Positions 18,634-27,406 are shown, counted from the stretch's first letter. The stretch is DNA of 63,175 bases from Bacteroidales bacterium (GCA_029974835.1 JARKQN010000038.1:1-63175); one strand, 5' to 3'. Numbers and translations: made by a program. Notes: generated by a model from the letters alone, not told the origin.

Positions 18634-19292
18634 AGCTCAATGTTCTTAAGGCCTTCGTTACGTATCTGGTTATGAACGTAATAGATAACGCTCTCCAGTT
18701 CGTCGCAGAGATTTATGTTATTTATTACCACATCTTCAGGCACCTTCAGCAGTACAGGTGCAAAGTTTATTATTCCCTTAATGCCGTTACGCACCAGTTC
18801 ATCGCAGACCTGTTGTGCAGAGATCTCAGGAACAGCTATAATAGCGACTTTAACCTTAAACCTGTGTATTATTTCCTTAAGCCTGTCCATGCCATAAACC
18901 GGAATATCATATCTTGCCTTCTGTTTATACGGATCGATGTCGAACGCAGCAACAACGTTCATATTCCTCTGCACGAACCGGCTGTATTTTGAGAGGGCAA
19001 GGCCCAGGTTTCCCATGCCCATGAGAATTATGTTGTGCTCCTTGTTCCTGTAAAATAAGGCTTCCATTTTTTCGAGCAGGTCGGAAAGTACGTATCCCCC
19101 TCTCTTATTACCCCGTATGTTAAACTCCGAAAAGTCTTTCCGTACCTGGTCGGGGGTTACGCCGGCCTCCTCTGCAAGTGTATAGGAAAAGACTTTTTCC
19201 ACTCCCATCATCTTCAGCCTGTACAGACATGCGCGGTAAAGGAAGATCCTTTTCAGGCTGTTTTTTAAAACGTTTTTTGTGACTGTTTTCAC
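18612..19292 (-). CDS. rex: Redox-sensing repressor Rex
   Basis: 226 aa from the GTG at 19292. A longer TTG start at 19334 overlaps the -7 promoter element and is unlikely. N-terminal winged helix: LKRIFLYRACLYRLKMM, FSYTLAEEAGVTPDQVRKDFSEF and the wing NKRGGY. Rossmann domain: ILMGMGNLGLALSKYSRF (NAD(H) loop) and VVAAFDIDPYK. Rex leaves DNA when the NADH/NAD+ ratio is high and so derepresses redox-balancing genes. Here it leads the hyp operon and sits back-to-back with the [NiFe] operon, with likely operators around it. Its stop overlaps the hypF frame. Confidence 0.95.
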   Translation of the reverse strand: MKTVTKNVLKNSLKRIFLYRACLYRLKMMGVEKVFSYTLAEEAGVTPDQVRKDFSEFNIRGNKRGGYVLSDLLEKMEALFYRNKEHNIILMGMGNLGLALSKYSRFVQRNMNVVAAFDIDPYKQKARYDIPVYGMDRLKEIIHRFKVKVAIIAVPEISAQQVCDELVRNGIKGIINFAPVLLKVPEDVVINNINLCDELESVIYYVHNQIRNEGLKNIELLYGDMK

Positions 19293-19323
19293 TTTAAAAC
19301 AATAATAAGTTAGATTAACTCTG

Positions 19324-19353
19324 CAAATGTACAAATATTTTTGTTTTCGCCAA
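19324..19353 (-). promoter_or_regulatory. Bacteroidota-type promoter of rex-hyp
   Basis: On the minus strand, TTG (19353-19351), a 19-bp spacer, then TACATTTG (19331-19324), a full match to the -7 consensus TAnnTTTG. Transcription should begin near 19318. This places the rex start downstream, at GTG 19292. Confidence 0.75.
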
Positions 19354-19389
19354 TTTTTTATTATACTGATTATAAGTTTTTTAATGTTA

Positions 19390-19407
19390 TTGTGACTTTT
19401 TTCACGT
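19390..19407. promoter_or_regulatory. Putative Rex operator 1 in the rex/[NiFe] intergenic region
   Basis: TTGTGAC-TTTT-TTCACGT fits 11 of 14 positions of the Rex consensus TTGTGAA-N4-TTCACAA. It lies between the divergent promoters, about 70 bp upstream of the rex transcription start. Confidence 0.6.
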
Positions 19408-19458
19408 AAATTTATAAGAAATTTTAATTAATAATTTCTTCATATAATATATTTTTAG

Positions 19459-19476
19459 ATGTGAATATTATCACAT
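19459..19476. promoter_or_regulatory. Putative Rex operator 2, just before the [NiFe] operon
   Basis: ATGTGAA-TATT-ATCACAT has perfect 6-bp arms (ATGTGA/TCACAT) and fits 11 of 14 Rex consensus positions. It ends 2 bp before the start codon at 19479. A -7-like TATATTTT at 19448-19455 would put the transcription start on this site, a position suited to repression. No good -33 element is seen. Confidence 0.6.
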
Positions 19477-19478
19477 AA

Positions 19479-20471
19479 ATGGAATATTTATACACAAAAA
19501 AAACCGCCTGGGATGAATTGCTTGGGAGGCTTCTTGTCTCTCACGATATTTTCGGCCCGGTTGCCGGCGAACATTTCCAGGAATATGAACATCTTTCTTC
19601 CGCAACAGTTCCTGAGGTAATTTATAACAGGCCCAAGCCTGCCTCTCCCCTTAAGATCTTTTTCCTGCCCGTCCGGGAAAATGTCACTTCCCCCCGTAAG
19701 CAGGAAAAACAAAGGATAATAATCGGTGCTCCTGCCTGTGACACTGAGGCTCTCGGACTTCTTGATGAGATATACCTCGATTCGGATTTCGAAGATGTTT
19801 TCTACAGGAGCCGGAGGCAGAACACAATTATTATCAGCTCCGACTGCTTTGACGTGATGGAACATTGCCATTGTACATCGTATGGCATAAGACCATGGGA
19901 TGAGAAGAAAGCTGATGCGGCTGTTGCAGTAAAAGGCGATACTTTATTTATAAGAATAATCTCCGAAAAGGGCCGTAAGTTCATCAGTGATACCGGGGTT
20001 TTTACCCCTGTAACCGACAGCAGCATGGTTTCCTTTATTGATTCGCGTCACCGGGAAACCGAGAGCATGCTTGAGAGGGCAAACAGATTACTGCCGGATT
20101 ACGCCCGGACAGGCAGTCTTGTTAAGGAATCAGGACAGGCCGTATGGGTTAAGCATTCCGCCACCTGCGTTTCATGCGGAGCCTGCACGACTATTTGTCC
20201 CACCTGTACGTGCTTCCTCCTGATCGACAAGCCCGGCTTTCACAAGGTTAAGCAGATGGATGCCTGCCAGTATCCGGGTTTTGAACGCACCGCCGGCGGT
20301 GAGGACCCACTGGGGGAACTCCATGAACGCTTCAGAAACAGATATATGTGCAAGTATGTGTGGAAACCTGAAAAGTTTCATTCCACAGCCTGCACCGGAT
20401 GCGGCAGGTGCATAGAGGCCTGCATAGGCAAAATTGACAAGAACAAATTATTCATGGAACTGGCAAAATAG
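19479..20471 (+). CDS. AsrA / sulfhydrogenase beta-like iron-sulfur subunit
   Basis: 330 aa. An N-terminal AsrA/HydB-type domain is followed by a two-cluster ferredoxin domain: CVSCGACTTICPTCTCF (about residues 229-245) and CTGCGRCIEACIGKI (about 306-320). This family pairs with an FAD subunit in anaerobic sulfite reductase and in group-3b [NiFe]-hydrogenases, where it relays electrons between FAD and the catalytic part. No siroheme AsrC subunit follows, so a sulfite reductase is unlikely. First gene of the [NiFe] operon, directly after a Rex-like site and 6 bp before its FAD partner. Confidence 0.85.
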   Translation: MEYLYTKKTAWDELLGRLLVSHDIFGPVAGEHFQEYEHLSSATVPEVIYNRPKPASPLKIFFLPVRENVTSPRKQEKQRIIIGAPACDTEALGLLDEIYLDSDFEDVFYRSRRQNTIIISSDCFDVMEHCHCTSYGIRPWDEKKADAAVAVKGDTLFIRIISEKGRKFISDTGVFTPVTDSSMVSFIDSRHRETESMLERANRLLPDYARTGSLVKESGQAVWVKHSATCVSCGACTTICPTCTCFLLIDKPGFHKVKQMDACQYPGFERTAGGEDPLGELHERFRNRYMCKYVWKPEKFHSTACTGCGRCIEACIGKIDKNKLFMELAK

Positions 20472-20477
20472 AACATT

Positions 20478-21302
20478 ATGCCAACCGAAAAAAATATCTA
20501 CAGACCCATCAGGGCAAAACTCACCGATGTAATCGTTGAGTCGCCCACAATCAAGACATTCGTGCTCATACCCGAGGAGGATTTTTCTTTTAAAACAGGT
20601 CAGTTCATCGAACTTTCGGTCGACGGCATAGGAGAGGCACCCTTCACTCCCTCCTCGTCGCCCCTTGTTAAGGAAAAAATTGAAGTGACCATAATGAAAA
20701 CCGGGTATGTGACAGAATACATGCACAACATGAAGCCAGGCTCATACATGGGTATCAGGGGACCTTACGGCAGGGGCTACCCGGTTGAAAAGTTTTTCGA
20801 CAAGGAGGTTCTGATACTTGGAGGCGGCTGCGGATTCGCACCTATCCGGTCATTATTGTATAACCTTGCGGCAATTACCGACAAGCTCCGGAAAGTGACT
20901 CTGTGCTACGGGTCGAAGACTCCCGAGGATTGCATCTACAAGCCCTACATAAGCGAGCTGAGAAAGATTCCCAAATTCGAAGTGTACCGCAGCGTCGACA
21001 AAGGCGACAGCAACTGGACCGAGAGGGTGGGAGTTGTAACAGTGCTGCTCGACGACGTGAAAGTGGATATCAGTAATTCAGTTGCAGTCGTATGCGGCCC
21101 TCCGGTTATGATGAAATTCGGAACCCTGAAGCTTCTTCAGATGGGATACCCCGAACATGACATTTACCTCTCAATGGAGAAAAACATGTCGTGCGGACTC
21201 GGAAAATGCGGACACTGCATGATGGGAAAGTATTTTGTCTGCAAGGACGGACCTGTATTTACCTACGATGAAATTAAGGATCAACCCAATATCTGGAACT
21301 GA
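20478..21302 (+). CDS. AsrB / sulfhydrogenase gamma-like FAD-NAD(P)H subunit
   Basis: 274 aa, ferredoxin-NADP reductase superfamily. FAD-binding barrel with GQFIELSVDG and APFTPSSS (about 42-61), nucleotide-binding loop LGGGCGFAPIRSLLYNL (about 114-130), VVCGPPVMM (about 203-211). A C-terminal Cys-rich [2Fe-2S] site CGLGKCGHCMMG...VCKDGP follows. It would oxidise or reduce NAD(P)(H) at FAD and pass single electrons to the AsrA-like partner. Whether NADH or NADPH is used cannot be told. The stop overlaps no gene; the next ATG follows after 1 bp. Confidence 0.87.
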   Translation: MPTEKNIYRPIRAKLTDVIVESPTIKTFVLIPEEDFSFKTGQFIELSVDGIGEAPFTPSSSPLVKEKIEVTIMKTGYVTEYMHNMKPGSYMGIRGPYGRGYPVEKFFDKEVLILGGGCGFAPIRSLLYNLAAITDKLRKVTLCYGSKTPEDCIYKPYISELRKIPKFEVYRSVDKGDSNWTERVGVVTVLLDDVKVDISNSVAVVCGPPVMMKFGTLKLLQMGYPEHDIYLSMEKNMSCGLGKCGHCMMGKYFVCKDGPVFTYDEIKDQPNIWN

Positions 21303-21303
21303 T

Positions 21304-21798
21304 ATGGCTCAGAGGATACTCCTTGACATGACAAAACTAAGGGCTGCACTGGCTGAAAAGCACGACCTGCAGGTACCTGAAGCAGTCTTCTACCCGGCGC
21401 CCAACAGGGAGGGGCTGAGAACAATACGTGAACTCGCGGTATTCAGATATGCATGCCGGAGGTGCGAGGATGCCCCGTGCATCGCCTCCTGCCCCGCCGA
21501 AGCTCTCGAAAAGGACGAAGAAGGGATAATAAACAGGCATCTTAACCTTTGTGTTTCGTGTAAATCGTGCGTCACAATCTGCCCGTTCGGCACGATGATG
21601 ACAGATTTCTTCAAACATCACAGGAACAAGGACCTGTATTACGATCTTACCGACATGGAAGAGATGGCAAAGTTTGTGGCCGCATGCCCGCCCGGTACAG
21701 CCGAAATAACCGACAGGAAAGAATCTCCCGAAGAAAATATCTTCAGACTTAACGACAGGATTCTGATAAAGGACATAAAATACATAAACGAGAAATAA
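21304..21798 (+). CDS. Polyferredoxin subunit (HycB/HydN-like)
   Basis: 164 aa from the ATG at 21304, one base after the previous stop; a longer in-frame reading overlaps the FAD subunit gene and is not needed. Ferredoxin motifs CRRCEDAPCIASCP (about 59-72) and CVSCKSCVTICP (about 86-97), with a further Cys in ACPPGTAE. It is similar to the electron-transfer ferredoxin subunits of formate hydrogenlyase. It probably links the AsrAB-like module to the membrane-bound hydrogenase. Followed by the nuoH-like gene after 3 bp. Confidence 0.85.
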   Translation: MAQRILLDMTKLRAALAEKHDLQVPEAVFYPAPNREGLRTIRELAVFRYACRRCEDAPCIASCPAEALEKDEEGIINRHLNLCVSCKSCVTICPFGTMMTDFFKHHRNKDLYYDLTDMEEMAKFVAACPPGTAEITDRKESPEENIFRLNDRILIKDIKYINEK

Positions 21799-21801
21799 AC
21801 A

Positions 21802-22734
21802 ATGGCAGTTTACCTGTTCTATCTGATAGTGTTTCCCGGGCTGCTGTTTTCGGCAGTGACAGGGGCTTTTCTTTCCTGGTTCGACAGGAAAATTACAGCC
21901 AGGGTTCAGTTCCGCAAAGGTCCTCCCCTGCTTCAGCCTTTTTATGATTTTTTCAAACTTCTGCTCGTCAAGGAAACTATTCTGCCGAAGAAGGGATCGC
22001 CGATGATGTTTCTTCTCGCCCCGGTCCTTGCAGTGGCCGGAGCCGCACTGGCCTCGGTATTTATCCTTCTTCCGCTGTTTAACATATCCTCAGGCTTTAA
22101 GGGCGATCTGATTGTAATTTTCTATCTGCTCACCATACCGTCATTCTCGTATATTATAGGTTCGCTGGCTTCGGGCAATCCTCTTGCAGCGGTAGGAGGT
22201 TCGAGGGAGATGAAACTGATTATGAGTTATGAATCAACTTTCCTGCTGTTCCTTGCAGGAATTATCGTAAAAGCTTCCGGTAATTTCAATTTATATTCAG
22301 TCATTAGCATACAGCAGAACACAACCCCATTCATAGGAAGCGTTTCGGGCATACTGCTCTTTATTGTCGGAATCTTCTGCATACAGGCAAAGCTCGGACT
22401 GGTGCCTTTTGATATGGCGGAGGCCGAGACGGAAATCACCGAAGGAACATTTATCGAATATTCCGGTCCGCCCTATGCGATGATAAAGCTTGCCAAATAT
22501 ATAATGCTTTTCATACTGCCATCATTTCTTGCCGCCCTTCTCCTTAACGGGTTTACTCTGAAAGGAATAAATATTCTCTGGGCTGTGCTGAAGATTGCCG
22601 GTGTGGTTCTTTTGCTTACACTGATAAGGAACACAAACCCCCGGCTGAAAATAAAACAGGCCGTCAGCTTCTTCATGATATGGATGAACCTGCTGGCCGT
22701 AATTGCAATAGTTCTTGCTTACCTGGGATATTAA
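21802..22734 (+). CDS. Membrane subunit NuoH/MbhM-like
   Basis: 310 aa, about eight hydrophobic helices. Conserved NuoH-family segments: FDRKITARVQFRKGPPLLQPFYDFFKLL (residues about 26-53; a Q-site-like loop), SREMKLIMSYE, and the acidic loop PFDMAEAETEITEGTFIEYSGP (about 201-222). In group-4 hydrogenases this subunit anchors the peripheral arm and couples it to the ion-pumping arm. The gene order (H then B, C, D) is Ech/Mbh-like. Confidence 0.92.
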   Translation: MAVYLFYLIVFPGLLFSAVTGAFLSWFDRKITARVQFRKGPPLLQPFYDFFKLLLVKETILPKKGSPMMFLLAPVLAVAGAALASVFILLPLFNISSGFKGDLIVIFYLLTIPSFSYIIGSLASGNPLAAVGGSREMKLIMSYESTFLLFLAGIIVKASGNFNLYSVISIQQNTTPFIGSVSGILLFIVGIFCIQAKLGLVPFDMAEAETEITEGTFIEYSGPPYAMIKLAKYIMLFILPSFLAALLLNGFTLKGINILWAVLKIAGVVLLLTLIRNTNPRLKIKQAVSFFMIWMNLLAVIAIVLAYLGY

Positions 22735-22745
22735 ATTCATATAAA

Positions 22746-23159
22746 GTGAGTTTCAAAAATTTCTGCTTCAAAAAATCGCTTTGGGTGTTCCACTTCGGTG
22801 GAGCATCATGTAACAACTGCGATATAGAGATACTCGATTGCCTTACCCCACGCTATGACCTTGAGCGGTTCGGAATACTCCTCGTGGGCAGCATCAGGCA
22901 TGCCGATGTTCTGCTGGTAAACGGGTCAATAAACATGCGCGACAGGGACAGGCTTCTCGAAATTTATGAACAGGCCCCAAAACCCATACTGGTTGTCGCC
23001 ATCGGTGCCTGCGGATGCACGGGCGGAATATTCGCGGAAGGAAACACTTTTGCCGGTCCGGTCGATAAAATCATCCCGGTAAATGCATATATACCCGGCT
23101 GTCCGCCCAAGCCGGAGGCTATCATTGCGGGAATTGTGAAACTGGTGAAAAGCGTGTAG
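22746..23159 (+). CDS. [NiFe]-hydrogenase small subunit, NuoB/MbhJ-like
   Basis: 137 aa from GTG 22746, 11 bp after the nuoH-like stop. The proximal [4Fe-4S] ligands are visible: GGASCNNCDIEILD (Cys22, Cys25), GACGCTGGIF, and PGCPPKPEAI. This subunit carries the single cluster next to the NiFe site in group-4 enzymes. It is short, as in Ech/Mbh. A 161-bp purine-rich repeat region separates it from the next gene. An upstream extension would overlap the nuoH-like gene and is not supported. Confidence 0.9.
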   Translation: MSFKNFCFKKSLWVFHFGGASCNNCDIEILDCLTPRYDLERFGILLVGSIRHADVLLVNGSINMRDRDRLLEIYEQAPKPILVVAIGACGCTGGIFAEGNTFAGPVDKIIPVNAYIPGCPPKPEAIIAGIVKLVKSV

Positions 23160-23300
23160 GAACGAAGGGGCGAGGGAACGAGGGAGCGAGGGAGCGAGAG
23201 AGCGATGGGGAGATGAGGCGATGAGGCGATGAGGCGAAGAGGCGAGGGAGCGAGGGAGCGAGGGAGCGAGAGGGCGAGAGGGCGAGGGGGTGAAAGGTGG
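23160..23300 (+). repeat. Purine-rich tandem repeat with 8-bp period inside the [NiFe] operon
   Basis: The tract is almost pure G/A with C once per unit. Octamers CGAGGGAG and CGATGAGG alternate in blocks: CGAGGGAG repeats, then GATGAGGC three times, then CGAGGGAG again. It lies between the nuoB-like and nuoC-like genes; other gaps in this operon are mostly under 15 bp. No start codon with a credible product. It may form an unusual structure in mRNA or DNA and may vary in copy number. Confidence 0.9.
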
Positions 23301-23320
23301 ATTTTAAAAAATAAGGTTTA

Positions 23321-23761
23321 ATGATGAATACGGATGCAATTTTAAACGGTTTGAAAGAGAAGTTTGGTCCGCTGGTTACCGAAACGGTGAAGAGAAACGG
23401 GAAACGGTACGTGGTGACAATCAATCCTTCCGCGATCCTGAATGTCTCTGAATATCTGTACAGGGAAGCCGGATGCAGGTTTATTATAGCTTCTGCCCTC
23501 CATACAAAAAGGGGGTTCGAGATTCATTATCACTTCAGCAAAGATGACTGCGGACTGGTTCTCAACATCCATGTGATTCTTGACCATAATAAGCCGTCCA
23601 TCGAATCGCTTTCAAACATGTTCAATGCATCAAACTGGATCGAAAGGGAAATGCATGAGCTTTTCGGCATTGATTTCATTAACCACCCGAACCAGGAGAA
23701 GCTGATCTCCGAAGGCAACTGGGCCGAGGGCGTATATCCTTACAGGAAAGAGTTCAAATAA
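23321..23761 (+). CDS. NuoC/MbhK-like subunit of the [NiFe]-hydrogenase
   Basis: 146 aa, complex I 30-kDa family. It shows the family core FEIHYHFSKDDCGLVLNIHVILDH (about 67-90) and NWIEREMHELFGIDFINHPNQEKLI (about 105-129), ending EGVYPYRKEFK. It contacts the large subunit in the peripheral arm. Two ATG codons lie at the start (MMNTD); either may be used. It follows the purine repeat and precedes the large subunit gene by 7 bp. Confidence 0.92.
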   Translation: MMNTDAILNGLKEKFGPLVTETVKRNGKRYVVTINPSAILNVSEYLYREAGCRFIIASALHTKRGFEIHYHFSKDDCGLVLNIHVILDHNKPSIESLSNMFNASNWIEREMHELFGIDFINHPNQEKLISEGNWAEGVYPYRKEFK

Positions 23762-23768
23762 ATAATAT

Positions 23769-24974
23769 ATGAGTAATAAATTTCTCATACCCATAGGTCC
23801 TTACCACCCCCTGCAGGAGGAGCCGGAGCTCTTCAAACTATACTGTGAGGGCGAGATAGTTAAGGACATAAAATGGGAAACAGGGTACAACCACAGGGGT
23901 ATCGAAAAGCTCGCTGAATCGAAAACCTACGACCAGGTGTTTTTTCTGGTGGAAAGAATCTGCGGTATATGCTCAACCTCCCATCCCTTCGCTTTTGCAA
24001 ATGCCGTGGAGGAGATATGCAATATTGAAATCACCAACAGGGCCAGGTACATAAGAAGCATCATCGGGGAGCTCGAGAGAATACACAGCCACCTGCTCTG
24101 GGTAGGCCTGGCAGGCCATTTTCTCGGTTACAACACTGTCTTCATGTGGGCATGGAAATACCGCGAACCCGTGCTTGACCTATTTGAGATGATTACCGGC
24201 AACCGTAACAGCTACGCAATGTTTAAGGTGGGCGGGGTAAGGAGAGATATTGAAGGACATAAGATCAGGGAAATAAGAAAGGTTCTTGATGAAGTGAAGA
24301 AAAAGACCGATCTGCTTACCGGCGCCGTCATGGATGATCCGGTAATACATGCCAGGACAAAGGGAGTCGGAATACTTACGAAGGAGGATATTATTGACTA
24401 TGGAGCTGTTGGTCCTACAGCAAGAGCCTCAGGCGTGGCAATAGACGTAAGGAAAGATGATCCCTATGCCGCATACCCGCTGGTAAACTGGAAAGTTATA
24501 ACCGCAACGGCCGGCGACGTCTTTGCAAAAGCAGAGGTCCGCCTTCTGGAGATGTACGAATCAATCTCAATAATTGAACAGTGCCTCGACGGCCTGGAGA
24601 AGGAGAAAGAAGGAGATATAAATATAAAGGTAAAGAACATACCCGAGGGAATAGGTACCGGGAGGGCCGAAGCGCCCAGGGGTGAGGTGTTTCACTGTGT
24701 CTTCTCCGACGGGTCGAACTCTCCCGCACGCCACAAGATAAGGGCTCCGAGCTATGTTAACATAGCCACTTTTAAAAAGTCCTGCATCGGGCAGAGCATA
24801 TCCGATGCCACCATTTCCCTTGCCGCTGTCGATCCATGCTATTGCTGCACCGAAAGGCTTGCCGTGGCGTACGACATGCATACAGGCGAAAAGATTATGA
24901 ACGGGGCCGATATTATCCGTGCTTCAGCCGGACAGACCAGGCTTATTATGAAAAATCTTAAAATGAAGGTATGA
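23769..24974 (+). CDS. Group-4 [NiFe]-hydrogenase large subunit (MbhL/EchE-like)
   Basis: 401 aa. Both NiFe ligand pairs are intact: ERICGICSTSH (Cys65, Cys68) and DPCYCCTER (Cys357, Cys360). Complex I NuoD lacks these, so this is a hydrogenase and not a respiratory NADH dehydrogenase. It carries 38 residues after Arg363 of CTER, where HycI-type proteases cut; a protease gene is found at the end of the operon. The remaining body (GYNHRGIEKLAE, GELERIHSHLLWVGLAGH) is typical of the 49-kDa family. The ATGA of the next gene overlaps the stop. Confidence 0.95.
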   Translation: MSNKFLIPIGPYHPLQEEPELFKLYCEGEIVKDIKWETGYNHRGIEKLAESKTYDQVFFLVERICGICSTSHPFAFANAVEEICNIEITNRARYIRSIIGELERIHSHLLWVGLAGHFLGYNTVFMWAWKYREPVLDLFEMITGNRNSYAMFKVGGVRRDIEGHKIREIRKVLDEVKKKTDLLTGAVMDDPVIHARTKGVGILTKEDIIDYGAVGPTARASGVAIDVRKDDPYAAYPLVNWKVITATAGDVFAKAEVRLLEMYESISIIEQCLDGLEKEKEGDINIKVKNIPEGIGTGRAEAPRGEVFHCVFSDGSNSPARHKIRAPSYVNIATFKKSCIGQSISDATISLAAVDPCYCCTERLAVAYDMHTGEKIMNGADIIRASAGQTRLIMKNLKMKV

Positions 24975-26821
24975 ACGAATATTTCTTATTAATATTTCTA
25001 CCTGTCGTCGCCGGTATCCTTCTGTTTATTGTTCCCGACAGGCTGAAACCGGTAAAAGGCATCTTTACAGTGCTTGTGACTGCCGTTACCCTGATACTGG
25101 CAATAATTGTCTATTCATATAAATCGTCGAAATTCGGACCGGGCAATCTGCTCCCCGGGTTTCTGCTTCCATCAACACTTAACCCTTCAATTGAATCATT
25201 TTTCACCTTTCAGTCCGATGCCCTTGCAAGGCTGATAGTACTTTTCATAAGCCTGTTCGGATTTCTTATTGCGGTTTATTCTCTGGCTTTCAGGGGTACG
25301 GGCAGCGTAAGACATTACTTTCCGTGGTTTCTTATTACCCTGGGATGTTCCTACGGTGCCGTTCTTGCCGACAACCTGCTGGTATTCATAGCCTTCTGGG
25401 GCGCACTTGGCATTACGCTTTACAAACTTGTGCAGGGAGAGAGCGAGGCCGGTTCGGCCACTGCGAAAAAGACACTTATACTGATTGGTGCTTCCGACAG
25501 TATTATGATAGTGGGGATTGCCATTTTATGGAAGCTGACCGGGACACTTAACATGAGTGAAATACAGGTTTCGACAGGGAATGCCATTGCATGCACTGCC
25601 TTTATTGCCCTGCTCATCGGCAGTTTCACCAAGGCCGGTGCTTTTCCTTTTCACAGCTGGGTGCCCGACTATGCAAAGGATGCGCCGGCTTCGTCATCGG
25701 CATTTCTGCCCGCGTCACTCGACAAGCTGCTAGGCATTTATTTCCTGGCAAGAATCCTTACAGGACTCTTCTTCCCGGGAGAATTGATGACTCTTCTGCT
25801 CCTTGTAACCGGAACCGCAACCATAATTACAGCCGTAATGATGGCGCTTGTACAGCACAATTACAAGAGACTTCTCGGCTACCATGCAGTGTCTCAGGTA
25901 GGCTACATGATACTTGGCCTGAGTCTCGGGTCTTTCATAGGAATTGCGGCGGGTCTGTTTCATATGGTAAACCATGCCCTCTACAAGAGCGGATTGTTCC
26001 TTTCTGCAGGCGCAATTGAGCAGAACACGGGAAAAACTGAAATTGAGGATCTTGGCGGACTGTCGAAAGCGATGCCTGTCACCTTCGCTGCAGCACTGAT
26101 CTTCGCCATGTCCATCTCCGGTATTCCGCCTCTCAACGGCTTCGCCTCAAAATGGATGATTTACCAGGCAATCATCGATTTCGGCGCAGGTGCGGGGCCG
26201 GCAAACAAACTCTGGTTTATATGGCTTGCCCTGGCGGTTCTGGGTTCTGCACTTACCCTTGCAAGTTTCATAAAGTTCCTCGGAGGCATCTTCATGGGCA
26301 GAAGGAAGGATGAATTTGAGGGGATCAGGGAAGTACCGGTTCTCATGTGGCTGCCGCTGTCGGTTATAGCACTCTTCTGTGTCGGATTCGGCATCCTGGC
26401 AACGGGAGTGATAGTGCCGCGTATTTTCATGCCGGTGACGGGTACTTTTGAATTTTCGGGTTTATGGAGCGCAGGCACTGCCTCCCTGATGATACTAATC
26501 TCCATTATTGCCGGAGTTCTTGTGTATCTGGCAACCGGCATAAAGAGATTCAGAACATCCGACAGTTTTATAGGCGGGGAAAAATTCTACGACAAGGCTG
26601 CCTATCCTGCTCCGGAATTTTATAAAACCTTTTCGGAATTCCGTTTTTTCAGAGTGCTGTATAAAAAGGCCGAAGAGAAATGGTTCGATATCTACGATCT
26701 GTCAAGAAATGCAGTGCTCTGGTTCAGCCACCTCCTGAGCGACACCCATAACGGCATACTCTCCTCCTATGTTTTATGGGTTTTTGCCGGGCTAATTATC
26801 ATGCTAATTATTATGTTGTAA
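24971..26821 (+). CDS. Antiporter-like proton/sodium channel subunit (MrpA N-part / NuoL-like)
   Basis: 616 aa, about 14-16 hydrophobic helices. The proton-antiporter core is visible: SFTKAGAFPFHSWVPDYAKDAPASSSAFLPASLDKLLG (about 216-253), HNYKRLLGYHAVSQVGYMILGLSLG and FHMVNHALYKSGLFLSAGAIEQ. It is shorter than MrpA (about 800 aa); the missing C-terminal part is encoded by the next gene. Together with the MrpD-like subunit it makes a second antiporter unit in the complex. Overlaps the large subunit gene by 4 bp. Confidence 0.92.
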   Translation: MNEYFLLIFLPVVAGILLFIVPDRLKPVKGIFTVLVTAVTLILAIIVYSYKSSKFGPGNLLPGFLLPSTLNPSIESFFTFQSDALARLIVLFISLFGFLIAVYSLAFRGTGSVRHYFPWFLITLGCSYGAVLADNLLVFIAFWGALGITLYKLVQGESEAGSATAKKTLILIGASDSIMIVGIAILWKLTGTLNMSEIQVSTGNAIACTAFIALLIGSFTKAGAFPFHSWVPDYAKDAPASSSAFLPASLDKLLGIYFLARILTGLFFPGELMTLLLLVTGTATIITAVMMALVQHNYKRLLGYHAVSQVGYMILGLSLGSFIGIAAGLFHMVNHALYKSGLFLSAGAIEQNTGKTEIEDLGGLSKAMPVTFAAALIFAMSISGIPPLNGFASKWMIYQAIIDFGAGAGPANKLWFIWLALAVLGSALTLASFIKFLGGIFMGRRKDEFEGIREVPVLMWLPLSVIALFCVGFGILATGVIVPRIFMPVTGTFEFSGLWSAGTASLMILISIIAGVLVYLATGIKRFRTSDSFIGGEKFYDKAAYPAPEFYKTFSEFRFFRVLYKKAEEKWFDIYDLSRNAVLWFSHLLSDTHNGILSSYVLWVFAGLIIMLIIML

Positions 26822-26832
26822 TCTGACAAAAT

Positions 26833-27360
26833 ATGGAACTGGCTCTTTCGGTTATACTTGTTTTGATGATACTCGGGGCTCTGTTTGCCATCCATGCGAA
26901 GGACCTGCTTTCTGCTGTTATTTCATGCAGCATTGTCGGGTATGGTCTGGTAATTTGCTTTCTTCTTCTGAAAGCTCCCGACCTTGCCATTGTACAGATT
27001 GTTGTCGAAACAATCACGCTGGTAATAATGGTGGCTGTTGTTCTTGACAGCACCAGGCAGGAACCCTTCACCAGACCCGATCCTCAGGGGTGGGTGAATA
27101 TCGCTGCTGCAATTATCATTGTTGTGGTTCTGTTTTTCTTCCTGAAGGTGGCATCGGGTTCGCTCGATCATTTTGGCAGGGGAACACTGAGAATGGCTCA
27201 GCATTATATTGAAGGAGCGGCTGCAAAAACCGGCAGCGCAAATCTTGTTACGGGAGTGATCTTCGACTTCAGGGGGTATGATACCCTGGGCGAGGCAACG
27301 GTGCTGGTGACAGCGGTACTCGGTACCCTGGCCATATTGAGGATTAAAGGAAAAAAATGA
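26833..27360 (+). CDS. MbhD-MbhE-like subunit (MrpA C-terminal part, DUF4040)
   Basis: 175 aa. The first half is the DUF4040/MbhD domain with three helices and the conserved [20 protein letters not shown] segment (about residues 48-67). The second half is MbhE-like, with [20 protein letters not shown] (about 139-158). In Pyrococcus Mbh these are two proteins; in MrpA they form the C-terminal end. Here they form one separate protein. It probably links the antiporter units to the rest of the membrane arm. Confidence 0.88.
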   Translation: MELALSVILVLMILGALFAIHAKDLLSAVISCSIVGYGLVICFLLLKAPDLAIVQIVVETITLVIMVAVVLDSTRQEPFTRPDPQGWVNIAAAIIIVVVLFFFLKVASGSLDHFGRGTLRMAQHYIEGAAAKTGSANLVTGVIFDFRGYDTLGEATVLVTAVLGTLAILRIKGKK

Positions 27361-27406
27361 AACAGAATTTGCCATTCGTTATCCGATATTCAAAATACAG
27401 CACACT

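Noticed and set aside
19293-19334. Longer rex start at TTG 19334
   Set aside because: The codon overlaps the -7 promoter element TACATTTG; GTG 19292 gives the usual Rex N-terminus.
19479-21302. AsrA/AsrB-like genes as an anaerobic sulfite reductase
   Set aside because: No siroheme subunit AsrC follows, and the genes lead directly into a hydrogenase operon.
23122-23424. Minus-strand Ser/Pro/Arg-rich ORF over the octamer tract
   Set aside because: It is a by-product of the repeat, with low-complexity translation and no start context.
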